NCBI GenBank assembly: GCA_031772625.1
Contig: CM062811.1
Location: 645,248,820-645,312,819, forward strand
Direction of reading: 5' to 3'
DNA: 64,000 nt
Origin: Pinus tabuliformis
Lineage: Eukaryota > Streptophyta > Pinopsida > Pinales > Pinaceae
The position numbers and the translations under genes were made by a program. The notes below the pieces were generated by a model, which did no database searches, was not told where the DNA came from, and saw only the letters and a program-made list of their open reading frames with translations. This document shows, piece by piece, positions 23,206 to 36,163 of the stretch. Numbering within the stretch: the first letter of the stretch is position 1; every line of letters begins with the position of its first letter.

Positions 23206-23600
23206 CATTTCGATGGTGTGAGGAGTAGTGGCAAGGCCATTGAGAGGCCTAGGACGGGGAAGGTTGGAATGGTCACTCCTAAAGTTGAAGAGGTATGCAA
23301 CACCCTAGACAATGAAAGTCCCTTCATCTACTTCATTATGATCTTCATTGTAGTTGATCTGTGTTTATTTCTACTTTTTAGATGAAGGTCAAGATGTATG
23401 TTATTTAGGATGAAAATATTTAACATAAAAGTTGTACACGTATTTATATTTCTTTGTTTCTTCTCATTTAAGAAACTTTCTTGAGAAAATAATTTGTAAA
23501 ATATGTTTGTGGTAAGGAATCAAAATTGGGATGCCATAGTGAAAATATGTCCCTAACCCATAATCAAGCTCGGAATGTCTGAATGAAAATGTGGTGGACA
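23206..23600 (+). repeat. R-family fragment, copy 1
   Basis: From GTGGCAAGGCCATTGAGAGG this matches the core of copies B and C and the paralogue at 32795. It includes the plus-strand frame KVGMVTPKVEEVCNTLDN and a CTTTTTAGATGAAGG/TTTCAGACGAAGG acceptor-like block. It is fused to the gypsy fragment on the left. Confidence 0.7.
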
Positions 23601-24194
23601 ACACCCAAGAAAGTCATATATAGTTAGTCATCATATCATTATTCTTCATTAATTAATCTAAATGCCATTATTATAATGATTTGTTCATTTTTTTATTTTT
23701 GCTACCGAAACTACAACCAAGAGTAGCTCCCTTCATTTTTCCATGCCAACTCCACCTCCTTGTTGTGTTTAGTAATATCTTTTTGTTTCATTTCAAACAT
23801 AACAGGCTGATCCTTCTTTTTGAAAGAGTATTACAGATACCCTTTAATAGTATGACTCAATTCTTGTAAATTGAAAAATAACATTATGTAAATTGAGCAT
23901 AAATTGCAACTAATCATACATAAATTCAATCATGCTCAATTTGTTCTTAGTCATACTCAATTTACATAAGTTAGAGAGTACTAGAATTAGTTATTTGTAA
24001 ATTTAGATATAGTCATAAGGATATAACCCTAGTTATTCATAAATTTAAATATTCAATTTTTCACATACTAAGCTAAAGTATGTGGTGTATGCAAGAGAGA
24101 TCCATTACGTTGTGCTATGGTAGGGATTTTTTCTAGGTGATTTACTGTCAGTCTTAGTCTTGAAGAAACAGAAAGGACTAGTTGTGTGAGTTCG
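23601..24194 (+). other. LINE 5' region, no gene
   Basis: AT-rich sequence between the R fragment and LINE ORF1, conserved with 33200-33778. It contains a 17-bp inverted repeat (listed separately). The element's promoter or 5' UTR would lie here. Confidence 0.5.
23884..23969. repeat. 17-bp inverted repeat
   Basis: TTATGTAAATTGAGCAT (23884-23900) and ATACTCAATTTACATAA (23953-23969) are reverse complements with one mismatch, enclosing 52 bp. The paralogous site near 33470 is degraded. Confidence 0.85.
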
Positions 24195-26900
24195 ATGGAA
24201 GACTAGGTCGACTATTCTTATGGCCCCAATGATAATGTTGAGATTTGGGCTAACCCTTTAGCTTAGATGTGCCCTATGGAGGATTGGCATACAAATGTCA
24301 TATTTTTGGTAGAGGATGGAAGATAAGTAGAAGGAATGGATGAGGATTCATCTCAACCTTAGGTTCAAGTTGAGGGAGTGGTAGAGGTAGGTATGCCACT
24401 TCTATGTCTTCTTGAGCAGGATCAAGGCCCCCCTCCAGTGCTAGGCCTCCCTAACTAGCTCTAGGATTTGATAGTAGATATATTCTCTCATGGAGAGAAA
24501 GGTTTTTCCTCACAAGCACCAGGATAAATGTATACAAACCATGTTTTGAAAGAACAATTAGGGTTTGATGAGGATTAGTTAGGGGACGCTATCCCTCTAG
24601 GGCTCAAATATTTCTAGAATTAATGTATGCAGGATGAAATAAAGGGTTTAGGACCCATCTCAAGTTTAGATCTAGGGTTGGAAGATGTCTATTTAGGAAA
24701 CACCTCATTGTGTTCCTTGGAGGGAAATTGTAGTGGGGAGAACTAGTAATGTTGTATTCTTTCAACAAGGAAGGAGGGCTCCAAGATAAAAATCAGTGCT
24801 CATGTGCAGTTGGAAAAATATGTAGGAGCCTTAGCAAACACAGTTGGGTGCAACTTCTAGGGGATGAAGAAGAAAAAGGGATGGCATGAAAATATCAAAA
24901 TCAAACACCCAAAATTGGTTCTAGGAGAGGACATCTAGATGTTGGAGCTATTGAGAATGGAGAATTTGGTGGTGATAGGGAGAGTAAGAGGGTAGCATTT
25001 TTGTACATTTTTTTTATGAGAATAGGTCAACAACGAATGTAGTAAGTAATTATATGTGGTTCCCTTTGTGACTATCTTATATTGTGGTTGGTTTATGTTC
25101 TATTTTGAATCAACAAAGGCTAGATCATCAGAATTGGGGAAAAACTAGAGTATAGACACAATGGTAGTTTTGTTGAAATTATGGACTCTGTCTTTTTATG
25201 CTAGCCACAAAAGACTTGACAGTGCTCCTATATGAATAACGATTCATGGATTACCTTGAAATTTATGGTCAGTGGAAGCATTTTGCCCATAGGGGAAAAA
25301 TTAAGGGAATTCCTAGAAGCTAAAACGTCCTTCCTCTCTTCAAGAAACATGTCTTTAGCTAGAATTTTGGTACATTCTGACCCCTGTGAACGTATCTATA
25401 AAGAATTGGAATTAAGCTTCCTTGAAATTTCTCCTCACAAAACATTGGACTATAAAGGGATCCATTTCAGGTGTAGAAGATGTCATCAGCATGGGCACCT
25501 TGTGAAATACTATACCACTCCTTTTGTTGGTAATAAGGGATCAACGAACCAACAAATGGGTAGGAAAAGAGTGCAATAGTGAAAGAATTAGGTGATGAAT
25601 ATGGAGGTGTGTCCTTCAACTCAACAGCAAAAGTTGGATCTTCTAGTTCCTAAGTAACAAATCCCAAGCCCCAATGGTTCTAGTGGTCATGGCGACATGG
25701 TGATGGATATGGGACTCTCGATCAAGGATTAGGCGAGTTCTCCTTCATCATTAGAAATCACCCCCTTGGGTAAATCCTCTCCTGCCCAATTTTTAATAAA
25801 TTAGTAAACTCACTCACTAGTTTAGACATGGGCTCTTCTCTCTCTTTAATCCCCACTCATCTTGGTGATTTTTGTTCCTCCCACTCTCCATTTATGCAAG
25901 TGATTTGTTTATACCCCACTACAAATCCTTCTTAGCCCTCCCCAAAGGTGGCCTTGTGCATTGTGTAGGAAGGCTCTTCATAGTTAGGTGTAATTATTTC
26001 GACCATAACGGAAAAATTAGGGGAATTCCTAGAAGTTGACACATACTTCCTCTCTTCAAAAAACATGTCTTTAGCTCATTTTTTGGTAAATTGTGACCCC
26101 CACAAAGGTATGTATGCATAATTGCAATTGTTCTTCCTCGAAATTTATCATCACAAAAAACCTGACTATAAAGGGATCCCTCTGAAGTGTAAAATATGTC
26201 ATTAACACGATCTAATCATGAAAGATTGTCCCACTCCTTTTGTTGCCAGGAGGGGATCAATGAATCAAAAGATGGGTAGGAAAAGGGGGTCACAGTCAAA
26301 GGATTACGTGATGAATATGGAGGTGTGTCCCTCAACTCAACAACAGAATTTGGATCTTCTCGTTCCTAAGTTGAAAATCCTAGGCCCCTATGGTTCTAGT
26401 GGTCATGGCAACTTAGTGATGGATACGGGACTCTTAGTCAAGGATTAGGCTAGTGCTCTTTCATCATTAGCAATCAACCCCTTGGACAATTCCTCTCCCC
26501 CTCACTTTGTAATATATTGAAACTCATTCACCAATTTAGACATGGGATCTTCTCCCTATTCTATCCCTACTCATCTTAGTGATTTCTCTTCCTCACACTC
26601 TCGGTCTATGTAAGTAATTTGTCCATACCCCACTACACATCATTCTTGCCCCTCCCCAAAGGTGTCTTTATCCATTTTGTAGGAAGACTCTTCGTAGTTC
26701 CTCTCCCACTACAGTCTTCAACCTTAACATCCTAAGGGATATCCCACTCTTTGTATTGGTAGAGTTGGCCCCTCACCTCTACCCAAGGTTGGTGGCCACT
26801 TGTGTGGGTGAAAATACCACATACCAAAAGCCAAATATATATATCTAGACAGGATATAGTAGAAGGAAAACAATAGTTTATTAATGGGGCTATTAGGGTA
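24195..26900 (+). pseudogene. LINE copy 1 ORF1 (DUF4283-like and CCHC)
   Basis: The start is taken at ATG 24195 (MED, then a stop, VDYSYGPND), followed by VEGMDEDSSQP and VQVEGVVEVGMP. A DUF4283-like core lies at 25232-25480: WITLKFMVSGSILPIGEKL, then KTSFLSSRNMSLARILV and LELSFLEISPHKTLDYKGI. A knuckle (CRRCHQHGHLVKYY, about 25471-25512) has its last Cys replaced by Tyr. A second, diverged DUF4283-to-tail block follows 716 bp later (about 26000-26640), so ORF1 contains an internal tandem duplication also present in copies 2 and 3. Many stops and frameshifts occur. ORF1 proteins bind LINE RNA; this copy is dead. Confidence 0.85.
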
Positions 26901-26954
26901 GCACGAGCCCTAGCAGGGTTATCCTCATGACTTTTCTATCTTTTAATTACTAGG

Positions 26955-29868
26955 TTTTGGCTAGCCCATATGGAAAACTAGTATTGATGAGACTGGCGTT
27001 TTCAGAAAATTCAGATATAATTTTTCTACAAGAAACATTCAGGGAGGGTGGCAAGATTACCCAAGTATTGGAGATCGTTTTCCCAGGTTGGCTTCTCATA
27101 TGTAAAAGTAATAGGGAAAATCTGGGGGTTTATATGTAGGGTTCAATCTAAGAACCATCAGGTATCTAGCCCCTGGTGTTTAAAATTAGCACTAGGAGTA
27201 GATTTTTTTCCTCAGAGCTAGGTTTGTACCTCCAAGTTGTAAGCATTTATGACCCTTTTCAAGATTGGGTTCCATACTAGGATTAGTTGATGAGGAAATC
27301 CTTCATGTCAGTAGATAATTTGGTACTTGGGAGTGATATTAGTTTCTCAATAGGTGCCTCTGAAGTTTGAGGTCCTCACACCAGGACTAACCCCCTCTCT
27401 GATTTTGTCTCTCATCTTCTTGTGGGTCGCAAACTTGTTGATGTGGACCTAATCAAAAGCAATTATAGTTAGAGAAATAAATGATCAAGAGAGGAAATGA
27501 TTGCAAAACACCTTGATTGTTTCCTTTAGGAAGAATATTTGATGGACAATATCACAGTGTTCTGAAAATGGATAGGGAATGGTGGTGAATCATATCATCA
27601 CACAATTTTTTTTAATTAAATGGGGTAGTGCATAAACCTACAGGCCATTTCAAGTTTAATGCCTCCTAGTTAAAAGGTGATAACTTTCACAATTTAGTCT
27701 AGGAGAACTAGATTCCCCTCAATCCAAATTTGAGAGTCCCTTTTGTATCCCATTACTAGAAAGCATAAACAAGGTAGAAAGAGCCACCCTTCAATGTTCC
27801 ATCCTTAATAATCATAGGGAAGATGAAGAACTAAAATTAGTGGAGGAAGAACTAAGGAGTTTGGAGGATCTTGAAAGGGGGGGTTATGGGACTAATGAAT
27901 CAACACAAATAATATTTCATCTAAAAGCATATAAGAGAATAATTCTAGAAGAGGAGGCTTGATGGAGCCTTAAAAGAAATGCAATTTGGTTGAAGAGTGG
28001 GGATGATAATACAATTTTTTTCAAAATTCTATGAAAGGGGGAAAATTTGATAAAAATGTTTGTGCATTGAATGACTAGGAAGCGGGTAATGCCACCACAT
28101 TCAAGGAGCTAGTAAGGCTGGGGAATATACACTTCAAGAAAGTATTCAATATTCCTTCTGAAGCTTCTATAACAGAAGTGGTTTCTATAGCCTAAGAGTT
28201 TTCCCGCTATGTTAATGAAGAAGATAGTGAACAATTAATGGAACTAATTTCAAAAGGTGATCTAAAAGGGGTTCTTCACAGTATCTAGAAAGACAAGAGC
28301 CCTAGGATAGATGGTTGGCCTATAGAATTATTTTTTGGTCTTTATGACAATTCGACAGGAGATCTACTTAGAGTGGTCGAGGTTCCTAACGTAATGGAAT
28401 CATATTCACATATTTTAACTTAACCTTTATAGCCCTCATTTCAAAATCAGATGGTCCTTAATATTTTGATGATTTCAAGCCAATATATCTATGCAATTGT
28501 ATGTATAAGGTGATCACTAAAATCATTGAAAACAAAATCATTTTGACACTTTCAAAAAAGTTTCCGAGGAATATTTCAATTTTTTAGAAGGATGTTACAT
28601 CCATGAAGCTATGGGGCTAGTTCAAGGACTTTATAGAATCAAAACAAGGAAGTTGAAAGGTATTATGATCAAAATTGACCTATCTAAATGATATGATAGG
28701 GTTAATTGGCTATATTTACCCATGATTATTACTCATTTGGACTTTCAAGTCCCTTTCATAAATTGGGTTATGAGTTGTATAACTTCTGCCTCTTTTGTGA
28801 TTCTCATTAATGGATCAACCTCCCCTTTTTTTCATGTGTAGCAACGGACTCACTTAGTATGCCTCTCTTCCCCATTTTTGTTCATTCTGGTTGTTGAAAG
28901 TCTTAGTAGGGTCTTAGTAGAAGCCAAAAGAAGGGGGGATATAAAGGGTGTTGTTGTGATTAAATAGTGGGAAATCACACACATGTTGTTTGTTGTTGAT
29001 ATCTTACATTTTAGTGATGGTTCCAAGTGTGACATGGCATCCATCAAGGCTTCTCTTCTCCTTTTCCAAAAAGTTATTGAAATGTAAGTAAATATTGCAA
29101 ATTTTACCCTCTCATCACTTGCTCTATCTATTGATGAATCTAGTACAATGGCCCTTAACCTATCACATATATGTCTCAATGGTAGGGATGATTCTATGTG
29201 CTGGGTTTTCTCTCCCTTCGTGGAATACATTCACAAAATGGACTACAAAAACTTAACTAGTACTACTGGGTTAGAGGATTAGATGTGTTGGTTTAAGAAA
29301 ATTTGCAAATTAAGATGTCCAACAAAGGCCCAATTCTTTATGTGGCTTCTAGAAAAAAATACCCACTTGGGACAACATTTGCAAGTGACATAAGGAAGGG
29401 CCCAACTCGTGCCCTATCTATAAAAATGTGGAAGAATAACTTGAGCATCTTTCCCTATTGATAGCACTATGTAAATCCATTTAGGCTGAAGAAAGGGCCA
29501 CAAAGGTAACCACAAATCACTTGCAGAATTGGAAACTAGTCCTTCCAACCCTAGAGAGGGCTCTCTCTTTCAACTCACTCACAAAAGACTCGCTTCAGTG
29601 AAGAAGAATGGATAGATCTTGGGCAAAGGATGAGTTTTTTATTAAATCTTTGTGTTGGTAAGGTTTCGTAAGGAGTAGCATTGGGAAATGGATTCAAACT
29701 TTGAGTGCTTATGATCAAACTAATGACTGCTAAATCTTCTTTGGAAGAAGAGGTGAAATGAATAGTTCATATCAGTGAAAAAGATGATATTTTAAGGTGT
29801 ATGGGAAGAATAAGACCAACATTCCATTATACAAATGGAATCTAATGGAGGATAGGTCTTTGATACAA
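26955..29868 (+). pseudogene. LINE copy 1 ORF2 (endonuclease, RT, zf-RVT)
   Basis: It opens with an APE-type endonuclease: ASPYGKLVLMRLAFSENSDI, then IFLQETFREGG with the catalytic-type E at about 27034. The linker before RT carries KDKSPRIDGWPIELFF (near 28295). RT motifs follow: LISKSDGP, about 28437-28455, with the following DDFKP region; MCNCMYKVITKI, near 28490; a KIDLS segment then YD near 28675; and the motif C region MLFVVDILHFSDGS at 28983-29024. There Val (28995-28997) replaces the first catalytic Asp. The zinc-binding RVT domain (KLRCPTKAQFFMWL) lies near 29310. Frameshifts and stops are frequent. ORF2 copies LINE RNA at nicked DNA; this one cannot. Confidence 0.9.
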
Positions 29869-31276
29869 CTTTAGAAAAAAATAAGAAAAGAGGATTAAGA
29901 CGAATAGAGCATTTATCTTGGAAAGAATTATGAACATATAATCATAGTGATATTAAATAATACTTAAACTGTATGTGATGGAGCACCTCACAATGGATGA
30001 ATTTCAAACAATACAATTCAGACGTTCAGAAGATTTCAGAGATAATATGATAAACAAAGAAATAATACATATTCACATAAGAAGAAGGACATAAATCAAA
30101 TCACCATGTATTTGAATCTCTTGTAAAAACATACATGTACTTCTGCAACTGGATTTGTATTACTATTCTAAAAAAAACTACACAAAATACAAATAGTCTT
30201 CTCTCCAAAATACAACTACTAACCAACCCCTACATCCTTGTCCATTACCATCTTAAATACATTTCACATCATAAAGATATCATGACTAGGTTCAATGTAT
30301 AATCTATCCATTCAAAATGGATCGAAACATACATAATTAGCAACCTACTATTTTTTTATTAAAAATTACATAAAGCAATCGTATACAACATCTTTATCTT
30401 TCTAAGAGAAAAAACATAAAAGCTACTTTATATGTCCCTTTAACTTATCTAGATAACAAACTTATCTCACAAGATACTATCCTAACATTGAAATCTCAGA
30501 ATGACGATGAAAATTGAAAAGGTAGCTTAGACTGTGTGACACAATAGTTGTGTAATAGTTCCATGTTGGTACACTTTTTTTTGTGTTGGGGAACATCTTG
30601 GCTGGTGGTTAGGTGTTGAGTAGGCCTCTAAGTAGGCAATGAATTGTTTCACAAACCTTTTGACACTTGGAACCTTCAAAACCTTCCATTTTCCTTGTGT
30701 GTAGCACATGCACAATAGTTGCGCAATAGTCATGTAGTAGGAATTTCAAACTATTGTTGCATTATACCTTCTCACTCAAATTAAATAAAAATGGTTACAA
30801 CCAATCATTTGAAGTTTTGGCATATACCAACAAATTTTAAAATGCAAAAAATATTTGTATTGCCTCAACATTTTGAAACTGAAATCCAAAAATTTCATCA
30901 TTTCATCAACAAAAACTACGAAAATGGTCCACCAAATGACACGTGTAACTCCTAAATGGTAGCACTTGTGTAAACTATGAGATAGGTTTTCATATAAGAG
31001 CTTGTTATGAAGAAAAACCTCTCTAGTTTCTTCAAATTCTTCCCTGTCTCATCAGACACGATTTTGCAAAAGCATGACTAAAATAAGAAAATACACAGTC
31101 TGAAAAATAGGCCTTAAAGATGCATTTGAGACTCTCGATCTATGGCACCTATGAAGAAACTAGAAGAGGTTAATGTGTTTTTGTTCGTTATTGAGAAAAA
31201 CCTCTTTTAAGTTTTTTGTATTTGGTTCCATGTAGTTGGAATCAACGTTTCCAACTGATGACTAAAATAGGGTATT
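29869..31276 (+). repeat. Segment P, copy 1 (truncated)
   Basis: It continues directly from LINE ORF2 remains, as in copies A and 2, and matches 11106-12535. It stops at GGGTATT (31271-31276), where it meets gypsy sequence CAGTAAGCAACCAC. That join is the border between the two duplicated units. Confidence 0.8.
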
Positions 31277-32790
31277 CAGTAAGCAACCACAGGAGAGGAA
31301 ATTGTAAGGAACATTCATAGGATTGATGTTCCACTAGAAAATTGAAAATAAGATTACCAATCATCTATGGTGGAAGTTGAAGGTAAAATTATAACCACAA
31401 CAGTTTCTATTTTAATATACTGAGGAGCTACATTAAGTTACAATTCACCTAATTTAGTACAAACCTATAGGTTAGGGAAAAAAAAACCAAAAATTTCTTA
31501 GTTGGTACAACAAGCCACAGGGGCTAAAAGTAAATTTACTAAGATACTACCAAATTTCTTGTTAGTTATAAGTGATATGGAGAATAAAGCTACTTTAAAT
31601 GCAATTCCTGTGGGATCTTACAATATTATTATTGGGATGGACTTGTTGGAAAAGCATATTGTCATCATAAATTGCTTAGAGAAAAATTTCGCCTGTGAAG
31701 ATGATGAAGGAAAGGCTACAGTGGCTAAAAATATTCCTAGACTAGTGGCCATTAGACAGATAATAACAATGTAATTAAAGAAGTGTATAATAATATGGTG
31801 TCCAAAATATGCAATACAAATTCTAGATTTGTCAACTTAAAAGGAGAAAACAACTTTGGAGGACTATGCAGTTCTCAAAGAATATGAGGATGTTTTTCCT
31901 GAAGAAATTTTGGGACTGCCTTAAAAGACAGACATATATTTTACCATAGATTCATGTCTAGATCAATTTCATGTTCTAATGCACGTTACAGAATGAGCAT
32001 ATTTGAGTTAAAAAAGAAACTTCAAAAAATGTTGGAAAATAAGTATATTCAACCTAGTATGTCATCGTGGGGAGCACCTTTTTTTTTAGCAGAAAAAGAA
32101 TGATACATACAAAATTTGTATTTAATATAAGCAACTTAATAAAATGAAAATTAGAAATAGGTACCATTTTCCCAAAACAGATGATTAATTTGATCAAGTG
32201 AGAGGTGTAAAGGTCATTCTTAAAATAGACCTCTAATCAGGATACCATACATCAGAGTTAATGATGAAAATATTCATAAGATGAATTTTAGAAAAATGTA
32301 CAAACAATATGATTTTGTGGTGTTACCATTTGGACTTACTAATGCACCTCTCACTTTCATTTTCTTAATGAACAACATATTTAGCAAGCACCTTGGAAAA
32401 CTTGTTCCAATCTTCATAGATGATGTTTTGGTATATTTTAAATATGAGATAGAACATGAGCAACATTTAAAGCGGGTATTACAGAAACTTAGGGTGCATC
32501 AATTATATGATAAATTTAGCAGTGCACCATTTATGAGAGGAAAATTCAATACCTCGGGCATGTAATATCAGAAGCTAGAATTAAAGTGGATCCATAAATC
32601 TCAAGGAAATCCTAGATTCACGAGTTCCCAAAAATGTTTCTAATGTGAGGTAATTTACGGCTACTACTGGACACTATAGGAGTATTATAGTGGTATTTTC
32701 AAATATATCATACCCTATAACCTCATTACAAAAGAAATAAAAAGAAATAAACTAGAACACTAAATGGACCCTATGGTGGAATTGCCATTA
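31277..32790 (+). pseudogene. pol: Ty3/gypsy PR-RT-RH fragment, copy 2
   Basis: Homologous to 21680-23205. Protease remains occupy 31400-31770 (MVQQATGAKSKFTKILPNF, then YNIIIGMDLLEKHIVIINCL). RT lies at 32281-32565 (MYKQYDFVVLPFGLTNAPL, then LVPIFIDDVLVYFKYEIEHE) with the FIDD box intact, unlike copy 1. The RNase H start (VRxFTATTGHYR-like) is near 32645. Stops and frameshifts disrupt it elsewhere. It begins at the unit border and ends at the same R-family join as copy 1. No integrase is present. Confidence 0.85.
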
Positions 32791-33200
32791 GGCATTTCGA
32801 TGGTTTGAGGAGTAGTGGCAAGTCCATTAGGAGGCCAAGGATGGGGAAGGTTGGAATGGTCACTACTAAAGTTGAAGAGGTATGCAACACCCTAGATAGT
32901 GATAGTGCTTTCATCTACTTCATTTTGATCTTCATTGTAGTTGATCTGTGTTTATTTCTAATTTTCAGACGAAGGTCAACTAGTATGTTACTTAGTATGA
33001 AAATATTTAATATAAAAGTTCTACAAGTATTGATATTGATTTTTTTCTTCTCATTTAATAACCTTTCTTAAGAAACTAATTTGTAAAATATGTTTGTGGT
33101 AAGGAATCGAAATTGGGATGCCATACTGAAAATATGTCCCTAACCTATAACCGAACTCAGAATGTCTCAATGAAAATGTGGTTGAAAACACGAAACAAAG
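32791..33200 (+). repeat. R-family fragment, copy 2
   Basis: Paralogue of 23206-23600. The plus frame is open from 32805 (SSGKSIRRPRMGKVGMVTTK, VEEVCNTLDSDSAFIYF), and the second half matches copies B and C. Confidence 0.7.
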
Positions 33201-33778
33201 TCATATATAGTTAGTCATCATATCATTATTCTTCATTAATTAATCTAAATACCATTATTATAATGATTTATTCATTTTTTATTGTTGCTGCCGAAACTAC
33301 AGCCAAGAGTAGCTCCCTTCATTTTTCCATGCCAACTCTGCCTCGTTATGTTTAGTAATATCTTTTTGTTTCGTTCCAAACCTAAAAGAATGATCCTTCT
33401 TTCTCAAAGAGTATTACAAATACCCTTTAATAGTATGAGTCAATTCTTTTAAACTGAATAAGAACTTTGTGTAAATTGAGCATAAATTACAACTAATCAT
33501 ACATAAATTGAATCATGCTCAATTTTCTCTTATTCATGTTGAACTTAAATAAGTTAGAGATTATTAGAACTAGTTATTTTTAAATTTAGATATTATCATA
33601 AGGGATATAACCCTAGTTATTCATAAATTCAAATATTCAAATTTTCACATATTAATCTAAAGTTTGTGGTGTATGCAAGAGAGCTCCATTATGTTGGGTT
33701 ATGGTAGGGAGTTTGTCCAGGTGATTCACTCTCAGTATTAGTCTTCGGGAAATGGCAAGGGCTAGCTGTGTCAGTTTT
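33201..33778 (+). other. LINE 5' region copy 2, no gene
   Basis: AT-rich and homologous to 23601-24194. The inverted repeat seen in copy 1 is eroded here. Confidence 0.5.
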
Positions 33779-36150
33779 ATGGAAGACTAAGTGGACTATT
33801 CTTATGGACCCAATGTTAATGTTGAGATTCGGGCTGACCATTTAGCTTAGAACTGTCCCATGGAGGACTGCAATACAAATGTTACATTTTTGGTAGAGGA
33901 TGGAAGACAAGTAAAGGGAATGGATGAGGATTCATCTCAACCTTAGTTTCAAGTCGAGGGAGTGGTATAGGTAGGAATGCCACCTCTATGTCTTATCGAG
34001 CAGGATCAAGGGCTCCCCCAGTGCTAGGCCTCCCTAACTAGCCATAGGATGTGATAGTAGATATTTTCTATCATAGTGAGAAAGGTTTTTCCTCACAAGC
34101 ACCAAGAGAATTATATCCATGCCATGTTTTAAAAGAAAAATTAGGGTTTGATTAGTATTAGTTAGGGGACGTTATCCCTCTAGGGCTCAAATATTTCTAG
34201 AATTAATTTATGTAGGATGGAATAAAGGGTTTAGGTCCCATATCAAGTTTAGATCTTGGGTTGAAAGATGTCTATTTATGAAACACCTCATTGGGTTCCT
34301 TGGAGGGAAACCGTATTGGGGAGAAATAGTAGTGTTGTATTCTTCTAGCAGGGAAGGAGGGCTCCAAGATAAAAATCAATGCTCTGGTGAAGTTGGAAAA
34401 ATGAAACACCCAAAATAGGTTCTAGTAGAGGACATCCAGATGTTGGATCTATTGAGAATGGAAAATTTGGTGGTCACTCAGAGAGTAAGAGGGTAGCATT
34501 TTTCTACACTTTTTTAATGAGAATAGTTCAACAAATAATGGAGTAAGTCATTGTATCTGGTTCCCTCCATGAATATCATGGCTTGTGGTTGGTTTATGTT
34601 CTATTTGGAATCAACAAAGGCTACATCATGGGAATTGGGGAAAAAATAGAGTATAGACACAATGCTAGTTTTGTTGAAATTGTGGACTCTGCTTTTTTCT
34701 ATTAGCCAACAAAGACTCGACATTGCTCCCGTATGGATAAGGATTCATGGGTTAAGCTCGAATTTTGGTAAATTTTAATCTATGTGAAGGTATGTATACA
34801 AAATTGGAATTATGCTTCCTTGAAATTTATCATCTCAAAACACTCGAATATAAAAGGATCCATTTCAGGTGTAAAATATGTCATCAGCATGGGCACATTT
34901 TGAAATATTGTCCCACTCCTTTTGTTGGTAATAAGGGATAAAAAAATCAGAAAATGGGTAAGAAAAAGGTGCAAAAGTCAAAGGATTAGGTGATGAATAT
35001 GGAAGTTTTTCCTTCAACTCAGTCACAAAAGTTGGATCTTCTAGCTCCTAAGTAAAAAATCCCAAGCCCAAATGGTTCTAGTGGTCATGGCGACTTGGTG
35101 ATGGATATGGGACTCTCGATCAAGGATTAAGGGAGTGCTCCTTCATCACTGGAAATCACCCCCTTGGGTAAATCCTCTCCCCCTCACTTTTTAATAAATT
35201 TAGTAAACTCATTCACTAGTTTAGACATGGGTTCTTCTCTCTTTGTAATCCCTACTCATCCTGGTGATTTTTGTTCCTCCCACTCTCCATTTATTCAAGT
35301 GATTTGTTTGTACCCCACTACAAATCCTTCTTGCCCCTCCCCAAAGGTGGTCTTACGCATTATGTAGGAAGACTCTTCTTAGTAAGGTGTAATCATTTCG
35401 ACCATAAGGGATAAATTGGGGGAATTCCTAGAAGTTGGCATTTACTTCCTCTCTTCAAGAAACATGTCTTCAAGTTGAATTTTCGTAAATTTTTACGCCC
35501 ACGAAGGTATGTATGTAGAAATGGAATTGTGCTTCATCCAAATTCATCATCACAAAAAAATTGGCCACCATAATTTTATAGTTGAAAATCCTAGGCCACC
35601 ATCATTCTAGTGGTCATGGCGACTTGGTGATGGATATGGGACTCTTAGTCAAGGATTAGGCTAGTTCTCCTTCATCATTAGCAATCACCCCTGTGGAAAA
35701 TTTCTCTCCCCCTAACTTTGTAATATATTTAATAAAATCATTCACTAGTTTAGATATGGGTATGCTCCCTCTTCTATCCCTACTCATCTTGGCGATATCT
35801 CTTCTTCCCACTCTCTGTCTATGTAAGTGATAATTCCATACCACACTACAAATCCTTCTTGCCCCTCCCAAAAGGTGGACTCGACCATTGTTTAGGAAGA
35901 CTCTTCATAGTTCCTCTCCCACTACAGTATTCAACCTCAACATCCTAAGGAAGGCCCCACTCTTTAAATTGGCAGAGTTGGCCCGTTACCTCTACCCAAG
36001 GTTGGTGGCCACTTGTGTGGGTGAAAATACCACATATCAAAATCTAGATATATATGTAGACAGAATATAGTAGAAGGAAAACAATGGTTTATTAATGGGG
36101 CTATTAGGGTAGCACAAGCCCTAGGAGGGTTATCCTCATGATTTTTCTAT
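33779..36150 (+). pseudogene. LINE copy 2 ORF1
   Basis: Starts at ATG 33779 (MED, then a stop) in the same context as copy 1. It keeps VEGVV-type N-terminal remains near 33955. A shortened DUF4283 core near 34770-34860 has lost the WITLKF and EFLEA portion by deletion. The knuckle region is CKICHQHGHILKYC (34872-34913), a complete CX2CX4HX4C. The second internal copy of the module (about 35400-35650) has lost its knuckle through a deletion marked by TTGGCCACCATAATTTTAT, also found in copy 3. Many stops. Confidence 0.8.
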
Positions 36151-36163
36151 CTTTTAATTACTA

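Noticed and set aside
30527-30733. Minus-strand frame in segment P as a real gene
   Set aside because: The equivalent frames in the two other P copies carry stops, and the differences show no obvious codon pattern by eye.
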